NCBI RefSeq assembly: GCF_030063415.1
Contig: NZ_JASITA010000029.1
Coordinates: 34,209 to 98,208, forward strand
Direction of reading: 5' to 3'
DNA: 64,000 bases
DNA from: Streptomyces sp. H27-C3
GTDB taxonomy: Bacteria > Actinomycetota > Actinomycetes > Streptomycetales > Streptomycetaceae
Position 1 is the stretch's first letter, and the number at the start of each line of letters is the position of its first letter. The position numbers and the translations under genes were made by a program. Under the pieces are notes generated by a model. The model was not told the DNA's origin. It did not search any database and was given only the letters and a program-made list of their open reading frames with translations. Shown here in pieces: positions 42,434 to 51,471 of this stretch.

Positions 42434-43009
42434 ATGGCAGTCAGCCTCAGCAAGGGCGGCAATGTCTCGCTCACCAAGGAAGCCCCGGGCCTGACCGCCG
42501 TCACAGTGGGCCTCGGCTGGGACGTCCGTACGACCACGGGTACCGACTTCGACCTCGACGCGTCCGCCATCGCGGTCAACGCGACGGGCAAGGTCGTCTC
42601 GGACGGTCACTTCGTCTTCTTCAACAACAAGTCGACGCCGGACCAGACCATCGTCCACACCGGTGACAACCGCAGTGGCGAGGGCGCGGGCGACGACGAG
42701 GCGATCAACGTCAACCTGGCAGGTCTGCCGGCCGACGTCGACAAGATCGTCTTCCCGGTCTCGGTCTACGACGCGGAGGCCCGCTCGCAGAACTTCGGCC
42801 AGGTGCGCAACGCGTACATCCGCGTGCTGAACCAGGCCGGCGGCACCGAGATCGCCCGCTACGACCTCAGCGAGGACGCCGCCACCGAGACCGCCATGGT
42901 CTTCGGCGAGCTGTACCGCAGCGGCGCGGAGTGGAAGTTCCGTGCGGTCGGCCAGGGTTACGCGTCCGGCCTGACGGGCATCGCCCAGGACTTCGGCGTC
43001 AACCTCTGA
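42434..43009 (+). CDS. TerD-family stress/tellurium-resistance protein
   Basis: 191 aa. MAVSLSKGGNVSLTKEAPGL and the calcium-binding region TTTGTDFDLDASAIAVNATG, FVFFNNKSTPDQTIVHTGDN are signature features; LYRSGAEWKFRAVGQGYASG ends the beta sandwich. TerD proteins bind calcium and link membrane stress and, in Streptomyces, differentiation. AGGAAAGGGACC is the RBS. A stand-alone copy; other ter genes are not adjacent. Confidence 0.93.
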   Translation: MAVSLSKGGNVSLTKEAPGLTAVTVGLGWDVRTTTGTDFDLDASAIAVNATGKVVSDGHFVFFNNKSTPDQTIVHTGDNRSGEGAGDDEAINVNLAGLPADVDKIVFPVSVYDAEARSQNFGQVRNAYIRVLNQAGGTEIARYDLSEDAATETAMVFGELYRSGAEWKFRAVGQGYASGLTGIAQDFGVNL

Positions 43010-43139
43010 CTCCGACGCACAACACGCAGGTGTTGAACAGGCCTTGAACAGGGCTTGTTGAGCATGACTTGCTGAACGGGCTTGTTGCACAGGCTCGTCG
43101 CGAAGGGCCCCGGCTTCGGCCGCGGCCCTTCCGCATGTC

Positions 43140-43396
43140 CCGGTCCACCGTCCGGGCTCTACAAGGAAGCCTTCAAGCGCAACGGCATCGCGGGCGACGG
43201 CAAGGCCGCCTACTCGCGGGTCCACTACGTCAACGCGTACGTCAACGCGTACGTCAACGCCTTCTGGGACGACTCCTGCTTCCGCATGACGTACGGCGAC
43301 GGCGAGGGCAACACCAAGCCCCTCACCTCGATCGACGTCGCCGGGGCGGAGGCCAAGGCCGTCGCCGCCGCCTGGACGGGCGTCAACGTGAAGTAG
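43140..43396 (+). pseudogene. Internally deleted M4 (thermolysin-like) peptidase relic
   Basis: LYKEAFKRNGIAGDGKAAYS, AFWDDSCFRMTYGDGEGN and PLTSIDVAG match the segment just before the HExxH helix of M4 proteases. After DVAG the sequence jumps to EAKAVAAAWTGVNVK, which looks like the normal C terminus, so the HExxH zinc helix and the whole C-terminal domain core are deleted, and the N-terminal part is missing too. A 12-bp unit (TACGTCAACGCG) is repeated three times, giving YVNAYVNAYVNAF. It cannot be active. Confidence 0.75.
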
Positions 43397-43413
43397 TCAG
43401 GTGCGGCAGCGCT

Positions 43414-44802
43414 TCAGGGAGAGTCGGGCTTGTCCTGGCCGTAGAGCCAGGTCTCCCACAGTCCCGTCAGATCCTTGCCGGAATTCTTCTCGACGTACGC
43501 CGTGAAGTCGTCCGTGGACGCATTGCCGTGACGGTGGGTGGCGACCCAGCCCCGCACGATGTCGTAGAAGGCGTCGTCGCCCACCGCTTCACGGATCTTG
43601 TGGATCACCATGGCGCCCCGCCCATAGACGGGAGCCGACGAGATGTCCGCCGCTGTGGGCGGATCGGCGGGCGGGAAAGCCCAGTTGGCCTTGTCGTCGA
43701 AGGCCTCCTTGAAGCTCTCGTCGGCGCTGCGGTCCTCGTACATGTCCTCCTCCCAGAGCCACTCCGCATACGAAGCGAAGCCCTCGTTGAGCCACATGTC
43801 CCGCCAGGACTTGGGCGTCACGGAGTTGCCGAACCACTGGTGGGCCAGCTCGTGGACGAGCGTTCCCTCATCGGGCGCGCCGGGGAAGACCGGCTTGGTC
43901 TGCGTCTCCAGGGCGTACCCGGCGTCGTCCTCGCGCTCGACGATCGCACCGGCGGAGGAGAAGGGGTAGGGCCCGAAATTCTCGGTGCCCCAGTCCATGA
44001 TCTCGGGAATCCTCGCCAGGGCCTTCGCGCTGTCCTTGGCCACGGTCGGGTCGATTGCGGTGAAGACCGGCAGGCCCGACTTGGTGCGCGAAGTCTTCGT
44101 TTCGTACTTCCCGATGGCGACGGTCGCGAGGTAACTGGCCATCGGCTCGGCCGAGTTCCAGTGGAACGTGGTGCGGTCACCGCGGGTCCGCTCGCTCTTC
44201 AGCTCACCGTTGGAGATGGCCTTCAGGCCCTTGGGGACGGTGACCGTGATGTCGTACGACGCCTTGTCCAGCGGGTGGTTGTTGCCGGGGAACCACGCCA
44301 TGGAGCCGGTCGGCTCGCCGAGCGCGAGCGCGCCGTCCTCGGTGGGCAGCCAGCCCTCCTCGGACTCGTCGTCGTCGGTGATGGTGGCCGGCTCCCCGGA
44401 GTAGCGGACGACCGTGCGGAAGGTCTCGCCGTCGGTGAGCTCGGCCCCGGGGCGCAGCGTCAGCTCGTCACCGGCCCGGCTGACGGCCGCCTTCTCACCC
44501 TCGACCTTCGCGGCGTCGACGTGCATGCCGTGGAAGTCGAGGTTGAAGGCGCTGAGGTCCCGGGTGGTGCGGGCAGTGATCTCCGCGGTGCCCCGGAGAC
44601 GGCCGGACTTCGGGTCGTAGTCGAGGGTCAGGCCGTAGTGCTCGACGTCGTAACCCCCGTTGCCGAGCTTGGGGAAATACGGATCGCGTACGCCCGAGGC
44701 GCCCGGCTCACCGCTGACGCCACCGCTTGTGCAGGACGTGAGCAGGAGCAGGGCGACAGCGGCGGTGGGTGCGGTGCGGCGTACAAGCGTCCATTGGTCC
44801 AC
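43414..44802 (-). CDS. M1-family metallopeptidase, lipoprotein
   Basis: A 462-aa zinc aminopeptidase. The signal peptide ends in a lipobox (LLLLTSC), so it is exported and lipid-anchored. The substrate loop GAIVEREDDAGYALE corresponds to the GxMEN region (with an atypical sequence), and the zinc site is intact: TLVHELAHQWFGNSV plus the downstream Glu in LNEGFASYAEWLWEEDMYED. It lacks the long C-terminal helical domain of PepN, as in short actinobacterial forms. GTG start at 44802 with AGGA upstream. Confidence 0.9.
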   Translation of the reverse strand: MDQWTLVRRTAPTAAVALLLLTSCTSGGVSGEPGASGVRDPYFPKLGNGGYDVEHYGLTLDYDPKSGRLRGTAEITARTTRDLSAFNLDFHGMHVDAAKVEGEKAAVSRAGDELTLRPGAELTDGETFRTVVRYSGEPATITDDDESEEGWLPTEDGALALGEPTGSMAWFPGNNHPLDKASYDITVTVPKGLKAISNGELKSERTRGDRTTFHWNSAEPMASYLATVAIGKYETKTSRTKSGLPVFTAIDPTVAKDSAKALARIPEIMDWGTENFGPYPFSSAGAIVEREDDAGYALETQTKPVFPGAPDEGTLVHELAHQWFGNSVTPKSWRDMWLNEGFASYAEWLWEEDMYEDRSADESFKEAFDDKANWAFPPADPPTAADISSAPVYGRGAMVIHKIREAVGDDAFYDIVRGWVATHRHGNASTDDFTAYVEKNSGKDLTGLWETWLYGQDKPDSP

Positions 44803-44863
44803 ACAGGTGATCCTATGTGCGGAATGAGCCGGTCGAGGGGCCGGTGCCGGACGGGTTACCGCC

Positions 44864-45421
44864 TCACTTGCCCAGCGCGGCGACGCCCGCCTGCGCGAAC
44901 TTCTCGTCCAGGTCACCGCTGGGCGCACCCGCGACACCGACACCCGCGATCGGGGCGCCCTTGGCCTGCACCGGGGCGCCGCCCGCGAGGAACAGCGTGC
45001 CGGGTATGTCCTTCAGGTTCGGCGCCTGGGCCAGGCGCTTGGCCAGCTCGGACGTCGGGGCGTTCCAGGAGACGGCGGTGTACGCCTTCTTCTCGGCGGA
45101 CTCGTAGGACTGCGGGCCGGCGCCGTCGCCGCGCAGCGTCACCACGGTGTTGCCGTTGCGGTCGACGACGGCGACGGTGACGCGCTGGTTCTCCTTCTTC
45201 GCGGCGTCGAGGGAGGCCTGCGCGGCCTTGGTCGCGGCGGCCACGGTCAGGTGGGTGGACTGGGTGAGATTCCGGTTGGCGGTGTCGGCCTTGACCGCGG
45301 CGGCGGGGGCGGCGGCCGGGGCGGTGGCGCTCGCGGACACGGCGCCGAAGGTGCCCGCGCCGAGGGCGGCAGCGGCGACGGCGCCGGTGAGGACTCGGGT
45401 ACGCGGCGAAAGCTTCTTCAT
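44864..45421 (-). CDS. hbpS: Secreted haem-binding protein HbpS
   Basis: 185 aa. A secretory signal peptide (MKKLSPRTRVLTGAVAAAAL to ASA) precedes a GlcG/HbpS domain (THLTVAAATKAAQASLDAAK, VTVAVVDRNGNTVVTLRGDG, GTLFLAGGAPVQAKGAPIAG). In S. reticuli HbpS is an extracellular haem- and iron-binding octamer that modulates the SenS kinase in response to redox stress. The SenS and SenR genes lie divergently next to it here, which supports the assignment. Ends ALGK at 44864. Confidence 0.9.
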   Translation of the reverse strand: MKKLSPRTRVLTGAVAAAALGAGTFGAVSASATAPAAAPAAAVKADTANRNLTQSTHLTVAAATKAAQASLDAAKKENQRVTVAVVDRNGNTVVTLRGDGAGPQSYESAEKKAYTAVSWNAPTSELAKRLAQAPNLKDIPGTLFLAGGAPVQAKGAPIAGVGVAGAPSGDLDEKFAQAGVAALGK

Positions 45422-45743
45422 GGTGGCTCCTCGGATCGGTCGAGCGGGTGTGTCTTGCTCTGCTATCGATCCTCCGGCCGGTGCCGGGCCCGCCCCGTCG
45501 GCGTACCGGCTGCAACCCGGGTGCGGGACGGCCGACGTCCCCGTCAGCCGATCGGTTGATGCGGGGCTGGTCCCCCCGGGTCACCATGGGGACGTGGGCG
45601 CGTCGTGAACGGGACGTACGCGCAGGTCGGCAAGGGTTCGCCGGAGCGTCCGTGAGCGCACAGGCGCGAGCGGCACCCGCACGAGCACACGTACACACAC
45701 GCACGGACACGAGCGCGCGGACACGAGCGAGGAGCGGGCGAGG
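45422..45743. other. hbpS-senS divergent intergenic region
   Basis: 322 bp with no supportable gene. It must carry the promoters for both directions, and SenR is known to bind near hbpS in S. reticuli. The right third is a CACG/ACAC-rich microsatellite-like tract (about 45670-45730) directly before the senS GTG. Confidence 0.5.
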
Positions 45744-46949
45744 GTGCAGCACACGCGGCAGGAGCACCGGGACCCCGACGCGCGCTGGCTCGCCCCCGTG
45801 ATGCACATGGCGTTCTTCCTGCTGCTCGGCGCATCGCTCGCCCGGTTCCTGCTGCGCCACCCCGGCGAGGCCCGCACCCCGTGGATCATCGCGCTGAGCA
45901 TCGCGCTGGCCCTGCTGTACGTCCTCGGACCCGTGCTCGGCCCGGCCCTGGGGCCCGCCGCGCCCGGCGCCGCCCGTCCCACGCCGCGGCGCCTCGTATG
46001 GCTCTCCGCGGTGGTGGCGGTGTGGATGGTGCTGGTGGTGCTCGCGCCGAGCTTCGCCTGGTGCGCGGTTCCGCTGTTCTACACCGGGCTGCGCACGCTC
46101 CCGCCCCGCGCGGCCCTGGCACTCGTCACGCTGCTCACCGTCTTCGTGGTCACCGCGCAGCTCCAGCTGGCGAGCGGCGGCTTCGACCCGAACCTGCTGC
46201 TCGCCCCGCCCGCCGTGGCCGCCGTCGCGACCGCCGTCTTCCTCTATATGCAGCGCCAGGACGCCCGCCAGCGCACCCTCATCGACGACCTGATCCGCAC
46301 CCGGCGCGAACTGGCCGCCACCGAGCGGCGCGAGGGCACCCTCGCCGAGCGGCAGCGGCTGTCCATGGAGATCCACGACACCCTCGCGCAGGGTCTGTCC
46401 AGCCAGCAGATGCTGCTCCAGGCGGCGGACCGCACCTGGAGCACCGACCCGGACACCGCCCGCCGCCATGTCCGCACGGCCGAGAGCATCGCGGAGCGCA
46501 ACCTCGCCGAGGCCCGCCGCTTCGTCCACGACCTGGCCCCCGCCGACCTGGCGGCGGGCGGCGGCCTGGAGGAGGCGCTGCGCAGGCTCGCCGGCCGCGA
46601 GTCGGCGGCCTTCCTGGTCGACGGGACGGCGGTCGCGCTGCCGGACCGGGTGCAGTCGGCGCTGCTGCGGATCGCGCAGGGCGCGCTGGCGAACGTACGG
46701 GAACACGCGGGCGCGCAGACCACCGCGCTCACCCTCACCTACCTCGGCGACCAGGTCGTCCTCGACATCGCCGACGACGGCCGCGGTTTCGCACCGGAGC
46801 GCGGCGCCCCCGACAGCGGTGTCCGGGGGCACGGCCTGCCCGCGATGCGCGCCCGCGTGCAGCAGTTGGGCGGCACCCTGACCATCGAATCGGCCCCCGG
46901 CGAAGGCGCCGTCCTGTCCGCCGCGATCCCCCTGGAGGACACACCGTGA
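45744..46949 (+). CDS. senS: Redox sensor histidine kinase SenS
   Basis: 401 aa. About five hydrophobic segments (residues 15-170) form the membrane sensor. The kinase core is of the NarL-partner type: phospho-acceptor His in QRLSMEIHDTLAQGLSSQQM, N box LLRIAQGALANVREHAGAQT, G box DIADDGRGFAPE and GHGLPAMRARVQQLGG. GTG start with GGAG upstream. The stop overlaps senR (GTGA). It autophosphorylates under redox stress, modulated by HbpS. Confidence 0.9.
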   Translation: MQHTRQEHRDPDARWLAPVMHMAFFLLLGASLARFLLRHPGEARTPWIIALSIALALLYVLGPVLGPALGPAAPGAARPTPRRLVWLSAVVAVWMVLVVLAPSFAWCAVPLFYTGLRTLPPRAALALVTLLTVFVVTAQLQLASGGFDPNLLLAPPAVAAVATAVFLYMQRQDARQRTLIDDLIRTRRELAATERREGTLAERQRLSMEIHDTLAQGLSSQQMLLQAADRTWSTDPDTARRHVRTAESIAERNLAEARRFVHDLAPADLAAGGGLEEALRRLAGRESAAFLVDGTAVALPDRVQSALLRIAQGALANVREHAGAQTTALTLTYLGDQVVLDIADDGRGFAPERGAPDSGVRGHGLPAMRARVQQLGGTLTIESAPGEGAVLSAAIPLEDTP

Positions 46950-47605
46950 CGTCCGAACCCCCCGCGAACCCCACGCACCCCGTACGCATCCTGCTCTGCG
47001 ACGACCACGCGGTCGTACGCGCCGGGCTGCTCGCCCTCCTCGGCAGCGAACCCGACATCGAGGTCGTCGGCGAGGCGGGCAACGGCGAGGAGGCGGTCGC
47101 CATGGCCGCCAAGCTGAAGCCCGACGTCGTCCTGATGGACCTGCAACTGGGCGAGGGCATCGACGGCGTGGAGGCGACCCGCCGCATCGCGGCGATGCCC
47201 GCCGGCGGGCCGCACGTCCTGGTCCTGACCACATACGACACGGACGCCGACATCACCCGCGCCATCGGGGCGGGCGCGACCGGCTATCTGCTGAAGGCGG
47301 AGCGCCCCGAGGAACTGTTCGCCGCGATCCGCTCCGCAGCGCAGGGCCGCAGCACGCTCTCGGCGCCGGTCGCCAGCCGGGTGATGGCCCGGATGCGCGG
47401 CACCCGGCCGCCGACCCTGACGGAACGGGAGCTGGACATCCTGGGGCAGCTCGCGCACGGGCTTGGCAACCGGGAGATCGCCCGCGCGCTGTTCATCAGC
47501 GAGGCCACGGTCAAGACCCACCTGGGCCGGATCTACGACAAGCTGGGCGTCGACACACGGGCGGGCGCGGTGTCGGTGGCGAAGGAGCAGCGACTGCTGT
47601 CCTGA
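46946..47605 (+). CDS. senR: NarL/LuxR-family response regulator SenR
   Basis: 219 aa. Receiver domain with acidic pair in RILLCDDHAVVRAGLLALLG, phosphorylated Asp in DVVLMDLQLGEGIDGVEATR, and Thr/Lys in VLTTYD and YLLKAE. The C-terminal LuxR HTH is TLTERELDILGQLAHGLGNR followed by ISEATVKTHLGRIYDKLGV. Partner of SenS by a 4-nt overlap; expected to regulate hbpS and antioxidant genes. Confidence 0.93.
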   Translation: MTSEPPANPTHPVRILLCDDHAVVRAGLLALLGSEPDIEVVGEAGNGEEAVAMAAKLKPDVVLMDLQLGEGIDGVEATRRIAAMPAGGPHVLVLTTYDTDADITRAIGAGATGYLLKAERPEELFAAIRSAAQGRSTLSAPVASRVMARMRGTRPPTLTERELDILGQLAHGLGNREIARALFISEATVKTHLGRIYDKLGVDTRAGAVSVAKEQRLLS

Positions 47606-47673
47606 GCGGGGACGTTTCCCCAGCTCAGGGGCGTATGGCAGGACCCACCCGGCCACCGTGACACCATCGAACC

Positions 47674-48177
47674 GTGCTCGACATCGGTTACTCCCTCTCC
47701 CGCCGCTTCCCGGACCCACCGCAGACCGACTACCGGCGCGCGGACGTCCGTGACCTGCGGCACGACCTGTTCTGCGGTGACGTGTACCTCGCGGACACCA
47801 GGGCGGACCGCGAAGTGTCCACAGCCTGGGGATGGGTGCCGGTACTCGACTTCGCGTGGGCGCTGTGCGACATCGTCGAGCAGCTCGACCAGGACCCGCG
47901 CGGCAGCCGCTCCGCCAAGCCGCAGTTCGCCGAGCTGGACTTCACCGAGTCCTCGGACCACATGTTCTTCGAGCGGCGCTTCGGGTGGGTCGACATCGCG
48001 GCCGACTGGATGACGACCGACGAGGCCCCGATCACCTTCGGCCACCGGCTGCTGCGCCGCGAGGCCCGCGACTTCCTGCACGACCTGATCGCCGACCTGA
48101 CCGACCTGCACGACGGCCTCGGCGACAACCCGGCGATCTGGGCCCTCCAGGCCCGCTTCCCCCGCATCCCCTCCTGA
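47674..48177 (+). CDS. Hypothetical protein
   Basis: 167 aa, GTG start (MLDIGYSLSRRFPDPPQTDY). Soluble, acidic and Trp/Asp-rich: TAWGWVPVLDFAWALCDIVE, FFERRFGWVDIAADWM. A conserved-looking actinobacterial protein that I cannot assign; the pattern resembles small proteins with no known function. Codon usage is normal for the genome, so it is probably expressed. Convergent with the pentapeptide protein, 12 bases apart. Confidence 0.75.
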   Translation: MLDIGYSLSRRFPDPPQTDYRRADVRDLRHDLFCGDVYLADTRADREVSTAWGWVPVLDFAWALCDIVEQLDQDPRGSRSAKPQFAELDFTESSDHMFFERRFGWVDIAADWMTTDEAPITFGHRLLRREARDFLHDLIADLTDLHDGLGDNPAIWALQARFPRIPS

Positions 48178-48189
48178 GGCCCCGAGTTC

Positions 48190-48918
48190 TTACGCCCCAG
48201 GACCCGCCACCTTCACACCCATCTGCGCCGCGAACGCCGGTGCGAGGTCAAGCAGTTGGGACGGGCTGATCACCGCGCCCGTCAGCCGGTCGATGCCCCG
48301 GGCGATGTCCAGCTCGGCGACCGTACGCAGGTCGACGTCCACCATGGTGGCGGCGGAGAAGTCCGCGCGCCGGATCACGCAGTCGCGGAACTCGACCCGC
48401 TCCAGGCGCGCGCCGCCGAAGTCCGGCTCGACCAGCACACAGCTCTCGAATACGACGTCCTTCAGCCGCGCCGTACGCAGGTTCAGGTAGTCGATCTTCC
48501 CGCCGCGCACCAGCACCCGCTCCAGCATCGACGCGTGCAACTGGACCCCGCCCAGCCTGGCGTCGATCAGCTCCACGTCCCGCAGTGACGCCTCCGCCAG
48601 ATCGGTGCCCACGCCCCGCACCCCGTCGAGCACCGAGTCCATGATGCGGGCCCTGCTCAGCCTGGTCTCGTCCAGCGCGACGCCGTACATCCCGCAGTCC
48701 ATGAAGCGGGCGCCCCGGCCCTCCTGGCCCACCAGGTCGAGATCCCGGAACTCAAGGCCGTCGTAGTCCCCCTCCGATTCCAGCGCGCCGTCCTCGAACG
48801 GCGCGAGCGACGGCAGCCGCACATCGGCGCGCCGCACCGGCCGCACCACCGGGGCCATTTTCGCCGTGCCGCTCTTCGCTCGCGCGTTGTCGGTGCTCGT
48901 CTTCCGTGCCATCGCCAT
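48190..48918 (-). CDS. Pentapeptide-repeat protein
   Basis: 242 aa. From about residue 55 the sequence is a run of A(D/N)LXX-type pentapeptides: FRDLDLVGQEGRGARFMDCG, DLAEASLRDVELIDARLGGV, LNLRTARLKDVVFESC, FGGARLERVEFRDCVIRRAD. These build a right-handed quadrilateral beta-helix. Some relatives (Qnr, MfpA) mimic DNA and protect gyrase, but most have unknown roles, so no function is claimed. Start at 48918 is preferred by RBS-like GGGTGG; 48912 and 48936 are options. Confidence 0.85.
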   Translation of the reverse strand: MAMARKTSTDNARAKSGTAKMAPVVRPVRRADVRLPSLAPFEDGALESEGDYDGLEFRDLDLVGQEGRGARFMDCGMYGVALDETRLSRARIMDSVLDGVRGVGTDLAEASLRDVELIDARLGGVQLHASMLERVLVRGGKIDYLNLRTARLKDVVFESCVLVEPDFGGARLERVEFRDCVIRRADFSAATMVDVDLRTVAELDIARGIDRLTGAVISPSQLLDLAPAFAAQMGVKVAGPGA

Positions 48919-49043
48919 CCACCCACTGTGGACCATGGCACTGACAAGCCGCCCCGAGCCAGGTCCCGAGCCGGGTCCACCACCTCATCCATCTCATCCA
49001 TGTCACATCCGCGAGCCCCGCCCGTCACACCGGTAAGAGCGAT

Positions 49044-49103
49044 CACCGACGTTCGGATCAGCAACGTTCAGACCACCGACGTTCGGATCAGCGACGTTCA
49101 GAC
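49044..49103 (+). repeat. Two 30-bp tandem repeats
   Basis: Units 49044-49073 and 49074-49103 differ at a single base; each begins CACCGACGTTCGGATCAGC. A further partial copy (CACGAC) follows. They sit directly in front of the oxidoreductase relic. Confidence 0.8.
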
Positions 49104-49631
49104 CACGACCCGTTCGTCATTTCCGACCTGGACGCCCCCGGCTGGATCGAACGGTTCACCGCACAGGACCCGACCCTCGCCCCGGCCGGTGAGCAGCTCG
49201 TCCAGAGCCAGATCCCGCTCGCCCCCGCGTTCCTGGACGAGCGCGGCCTGCGGGCGACCGTCGTCTTCGACGCGGTGGGCGGCGACACCGGCCGCGCGGC
49301 CGTGGATCTGCTGGGCCCCGGCGGCAGGCACCTCGTGTTCGGCTGGGCCGGGGAGGGCCTGCGCGACGGCAGCCCGCTCGCCTGCACCGACGAGGAGCTG
49401 GCCGAGCGCGGCATCGTCTCCGAGGGCGTGCTCGGCTCGGCGATGATGCGCAAGGCCGGCGGCGACAACCCGCTGCGCACCCTGGAGACCCGCGCCCTGA
49501 CCGAGGCCGCCGCGGGCCGTCTGGTCCCCGCCGCCCAGCGCCACCCGCTCGCCGAGGAGACGGCGGCGCACCGAGCGCTGGAGACTCGCGGCACGGTGGG
49601 CAAGGTGGGCAAGGTGGTCCTGGTCCCGTAG
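49104..49631 (+). pseudogene. Fragment of zinc-type quinone oxidoreductase, possibly chimeric
   Basis: The readable end (about 49255-49631) is the C-terminal NADPH-binding half of an MDR-type quinone oxidoreductase: ATVVFDAVGGDTGRAAVDLL, GPGGRHLVFGWAGEG, then the catalytic-domain return ending VGKVGKVVLVP. No N-terminal GroES-like domain exists. The preceding part (VISDLDAPGWIERFTAQDPT, LVQSQIPLAPAFLDERG) looks like a piece of a different, FAD-type oxidoreductase, so the locus may be a deletion fusion. No start codon with RBS is visible. Confidence 0.55.
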
Positions 49632-49687
49632 GGACCCCGAGCCCGAGCCCACATCCACAGCCACATCCACGCCTCAGCCCGCACCTC

Positions 49688-50602
49688 TCAGCGATCCGCG
49701 TCCGCATCCACAGCCAGAGCAACGTCCCCACCCTCACCCACCCGCCGCAGGAACTCCCGTACAAGAGCGGCGATTTCCTCGCCGTGCGTCTCCAGGGCGA
49801 AGTGTCCGGCGTCGAGCAGATGGATCTCCGCGTCGGGCAGGTCGCGCGCGAACGCATTCGCGCCGGCCGCGCCGAAGATCTCGTCGTTCCTGCCCCACGC
49901 GATGAGGGTCGGCGGCCGGTGGGTGCGGAAGTACTCCTGGAAGGCCGGGTACGCGTCGAGGTTGAACTGGTAGTCCCAGAACAGCTGGAGCTGGATCTCC
50001 GCGTTCCCCGGCCGGTCGAGCCCGGCTTGGTCGAGCAGCCAGCTCTCTGGACCGATCCGGTCCAGCCGGTCGGCGGGCACGCCGTGCTCGTACTGCCACC
50101 GCGTCGCCTCGACGGTCAACTGCCCGCGCACCGCCTGCTCGTTCGCCTCGCGATCCTTGGCGTGCGCGAACAGCAGGTCCCAGAACGGCGTGAAGCCATC
50201 CGTGTACGCGTTGCCGCTCTGGCTGATCACCGCGGTCACCCGCTCCGGGTGGCAACTGGCGATCCGCAGTCCGATCGGTGCGCCGTAGTCCTGGATGTAG
50301 ATCGCGAAGCGGTCGACCCCGATCCGGTCGAGAAGACCCAGCGTGATCTCGGTCAACTTCTCGAAGCTGTAGGTGAATTCATCCACCTTCGGGGCGGCGG
50401 AGCGGCCGAAGCCGATGTGGTCGGGCGCGATCAGGTGGAACTCGTCGGCGAGCTCGGCGATCAGCACGCGGTACATGTGCGAGCTGCTCGGGAAGCCGTG
50501 CAGCAGCACGAGGGTGGGTCGCGTAGGGTCGCCCGCCTCGCGGTAGAAGACCTCGAGTCCGTCGACGACGGCGGTCCGGTATCGGGCATCAAACACACTC
50601 AT
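49688..50602 (-). CDS. Alpha/beta hydrolase (epoxide hydrolase/haloalkane dehalogenase-like)
   Basis: 304 aa. LVLLHGFPSSSHMYRVLIAE gives the oxyanion HGFP motif; the nucleophile elbow is IYIQDYGAPIGLRIA with Asp rather than Ser, as in epoxide hydrolases and dehalogenases; the His is in LLDAGHFALETHGEE. The Asp nucleophile argues against an esterase. ATG at 50602 behind GGAGG. It is divergent from a TetR-family regulator and shares operator-like palindromes (50650-50700). Substrate unknown. Confidence 0.87.
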   Translation of the reverse strand: MSVFDARYRTAVVDGLEVFYREAGDPTRPTLVLLHGFPSSSHMYRVLIAELADEFHLIAPDHIGFGRSAAPKVDEFTYSFEKLTEITLGLLDRIGVDRFAIYIQDYGAPIGLRIASCHPERVTAVISQSGNAYTDGFTPFWDLLFAHAKDREANEQAVRGQLTVEATRWQYEHGVPADRLDRIGPESWLLDQAGLDRPGNAEIQLQLFWDYQFNLDAYPAFQEYFRTHRPPTLIAWGRNDEIFGAAGANAFARDLPDAEIHLLDAGHFALETHGEEIAALVREFLRRVGEGGDVALAVDADADR

Positions 50603-50649
50603 GGCTACCTCCGGGCAGCACGGGAACGGGAACGAGAACGAGAACCGAA

Positions 50650-50700
50650 GAGAACGCTCGTTCTCTCGTTGCGATGTAGAGTACGAGAACGATGGTTCTC
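50650..50700. promoter_or_regulatory. Two GAGAAC/GTTCTC operators
   Basis: GAGAACG-CT-CGTTCTC (50650-50665) and GAGAAC-GATG-GTTCTC (50685-50700) lie 35 bp apart in the divergent gap between the hydrolase and TetR genes. They are the expected binding sites of this TetR protein, with autoregulation. Confidence 0.65.
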
Positions 50701-50721
50701 TACGCAAGGGGTGCTGAGGGA

Positions 50722-51471
50722 ATGGACGCCGAGACGGCCGAGGCCAGGCTGCTGGAAGCCGCCGCGAGGCTCTTCAACGAGCGGGGCGTGCAGGCCATCG
50801 GCATGGACGCGATCCGTGCCGCGTCCGGGGTCTCGCTCAAGCGCCTCTACCAGCTGTTCCCGTCCAAGGACGACCTGCTGGAGGCGGTTCTGCGCCGCCG
50901 CGACGACACCGTACGCAGCGAGATCGAGCAGCTCACGGCCGCCGCCGGGACCCCGCGCGAGCGGGTGCTCTCGGTCTTCGACTACCTCGACGCGTGGTTC
51001 GCCGAGCCCACCTTCAGGGGGTGCGTGTTCATCAACGCGTACGGCGAGATGGGCGGGGTGTCCGAGGGCGTCGCCAAGGTCGTCCGCGCCAACAAGCAGT
51101 CACTCCTTGACCACTTCACCGACCTGGTCACGGCGGCCGGCGCCGCGCCGGGACAGGCCGCCCCGCTCGCCGCCCAGCTGGCCATCCTGGCCAACGGCGC
51201 GATGGCCACCGCGGGCATCACCGGCTCCGCGGAGCCGTCCCGGCAGGCCCGCGCGGCGGCCACGGTCCTACTGGACGCGGCGATCGGCACGCCGAGAGCA
51301 CCGAACGCCGCGATCGGGACAACACAGGGCACTAGTGCCGCAACAGGCAACGTTCGCCCCGTCGCGACGCCCAGCACGCACTCCCGCCGCACCGGCCGAA
51401 AGCCCGAGTACGTCCAGTACGCGGACTTCCGGCCGGCGCACCAGGAGCACGCACCGGACGCCGCTCCTTGA
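50722..51471 (+). CDS. TetR-family regulator with a C terminus supplied by a mobile repeat
   Basis: 249 aa. N-terminal TetR HTH: EARLLEAAARLFNERGVQAI, GMDAIRAASGVSLKRLYQLF followed by PSKDDLLEAVLRR, then a ligand domain of about 130 residues. The last 46 residues (from TSAATGNVRPVATPSTHSRR on) are translated from MITE copy 2, so the native tail has been replaced. The start at 50722 (MDAETAEARLL) is downstream of the operator at 50685-50700; the ATG at 50692 lies in that operator. It probably represses the divergent hydrolase; whether the altered tail matters is unknown. Confidence 0.82.
   Translation: MDAETAEARLLEAAARLFNERGVQAIGMDAIRAASGVSLKRLYQLFPSKDDLLEAVLRRRDDTVRSEIEQLTAAAGTPRERVLSVFDYLDAWFAEPTFRGCVFINAYGEMGGVSEGVAKVVRANKQSLLDHFTDLVTAAGAAPGQAAPLAAQLAILANGAMATAGITGSAEPSRQARAAATVLLDAAIGTPRAPNAAIGTTQGTSAATGNVRPVATPSTHSRRTGRKPEYVQYADFRPAHQEHAPDAAP

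Noticed and set aside
43069..45180. Large plus-strand frame over the M1 peptidase and hbpS
   Set aside because: Antisense; the minus-strand genes have signal peptides and catalytic motifs.
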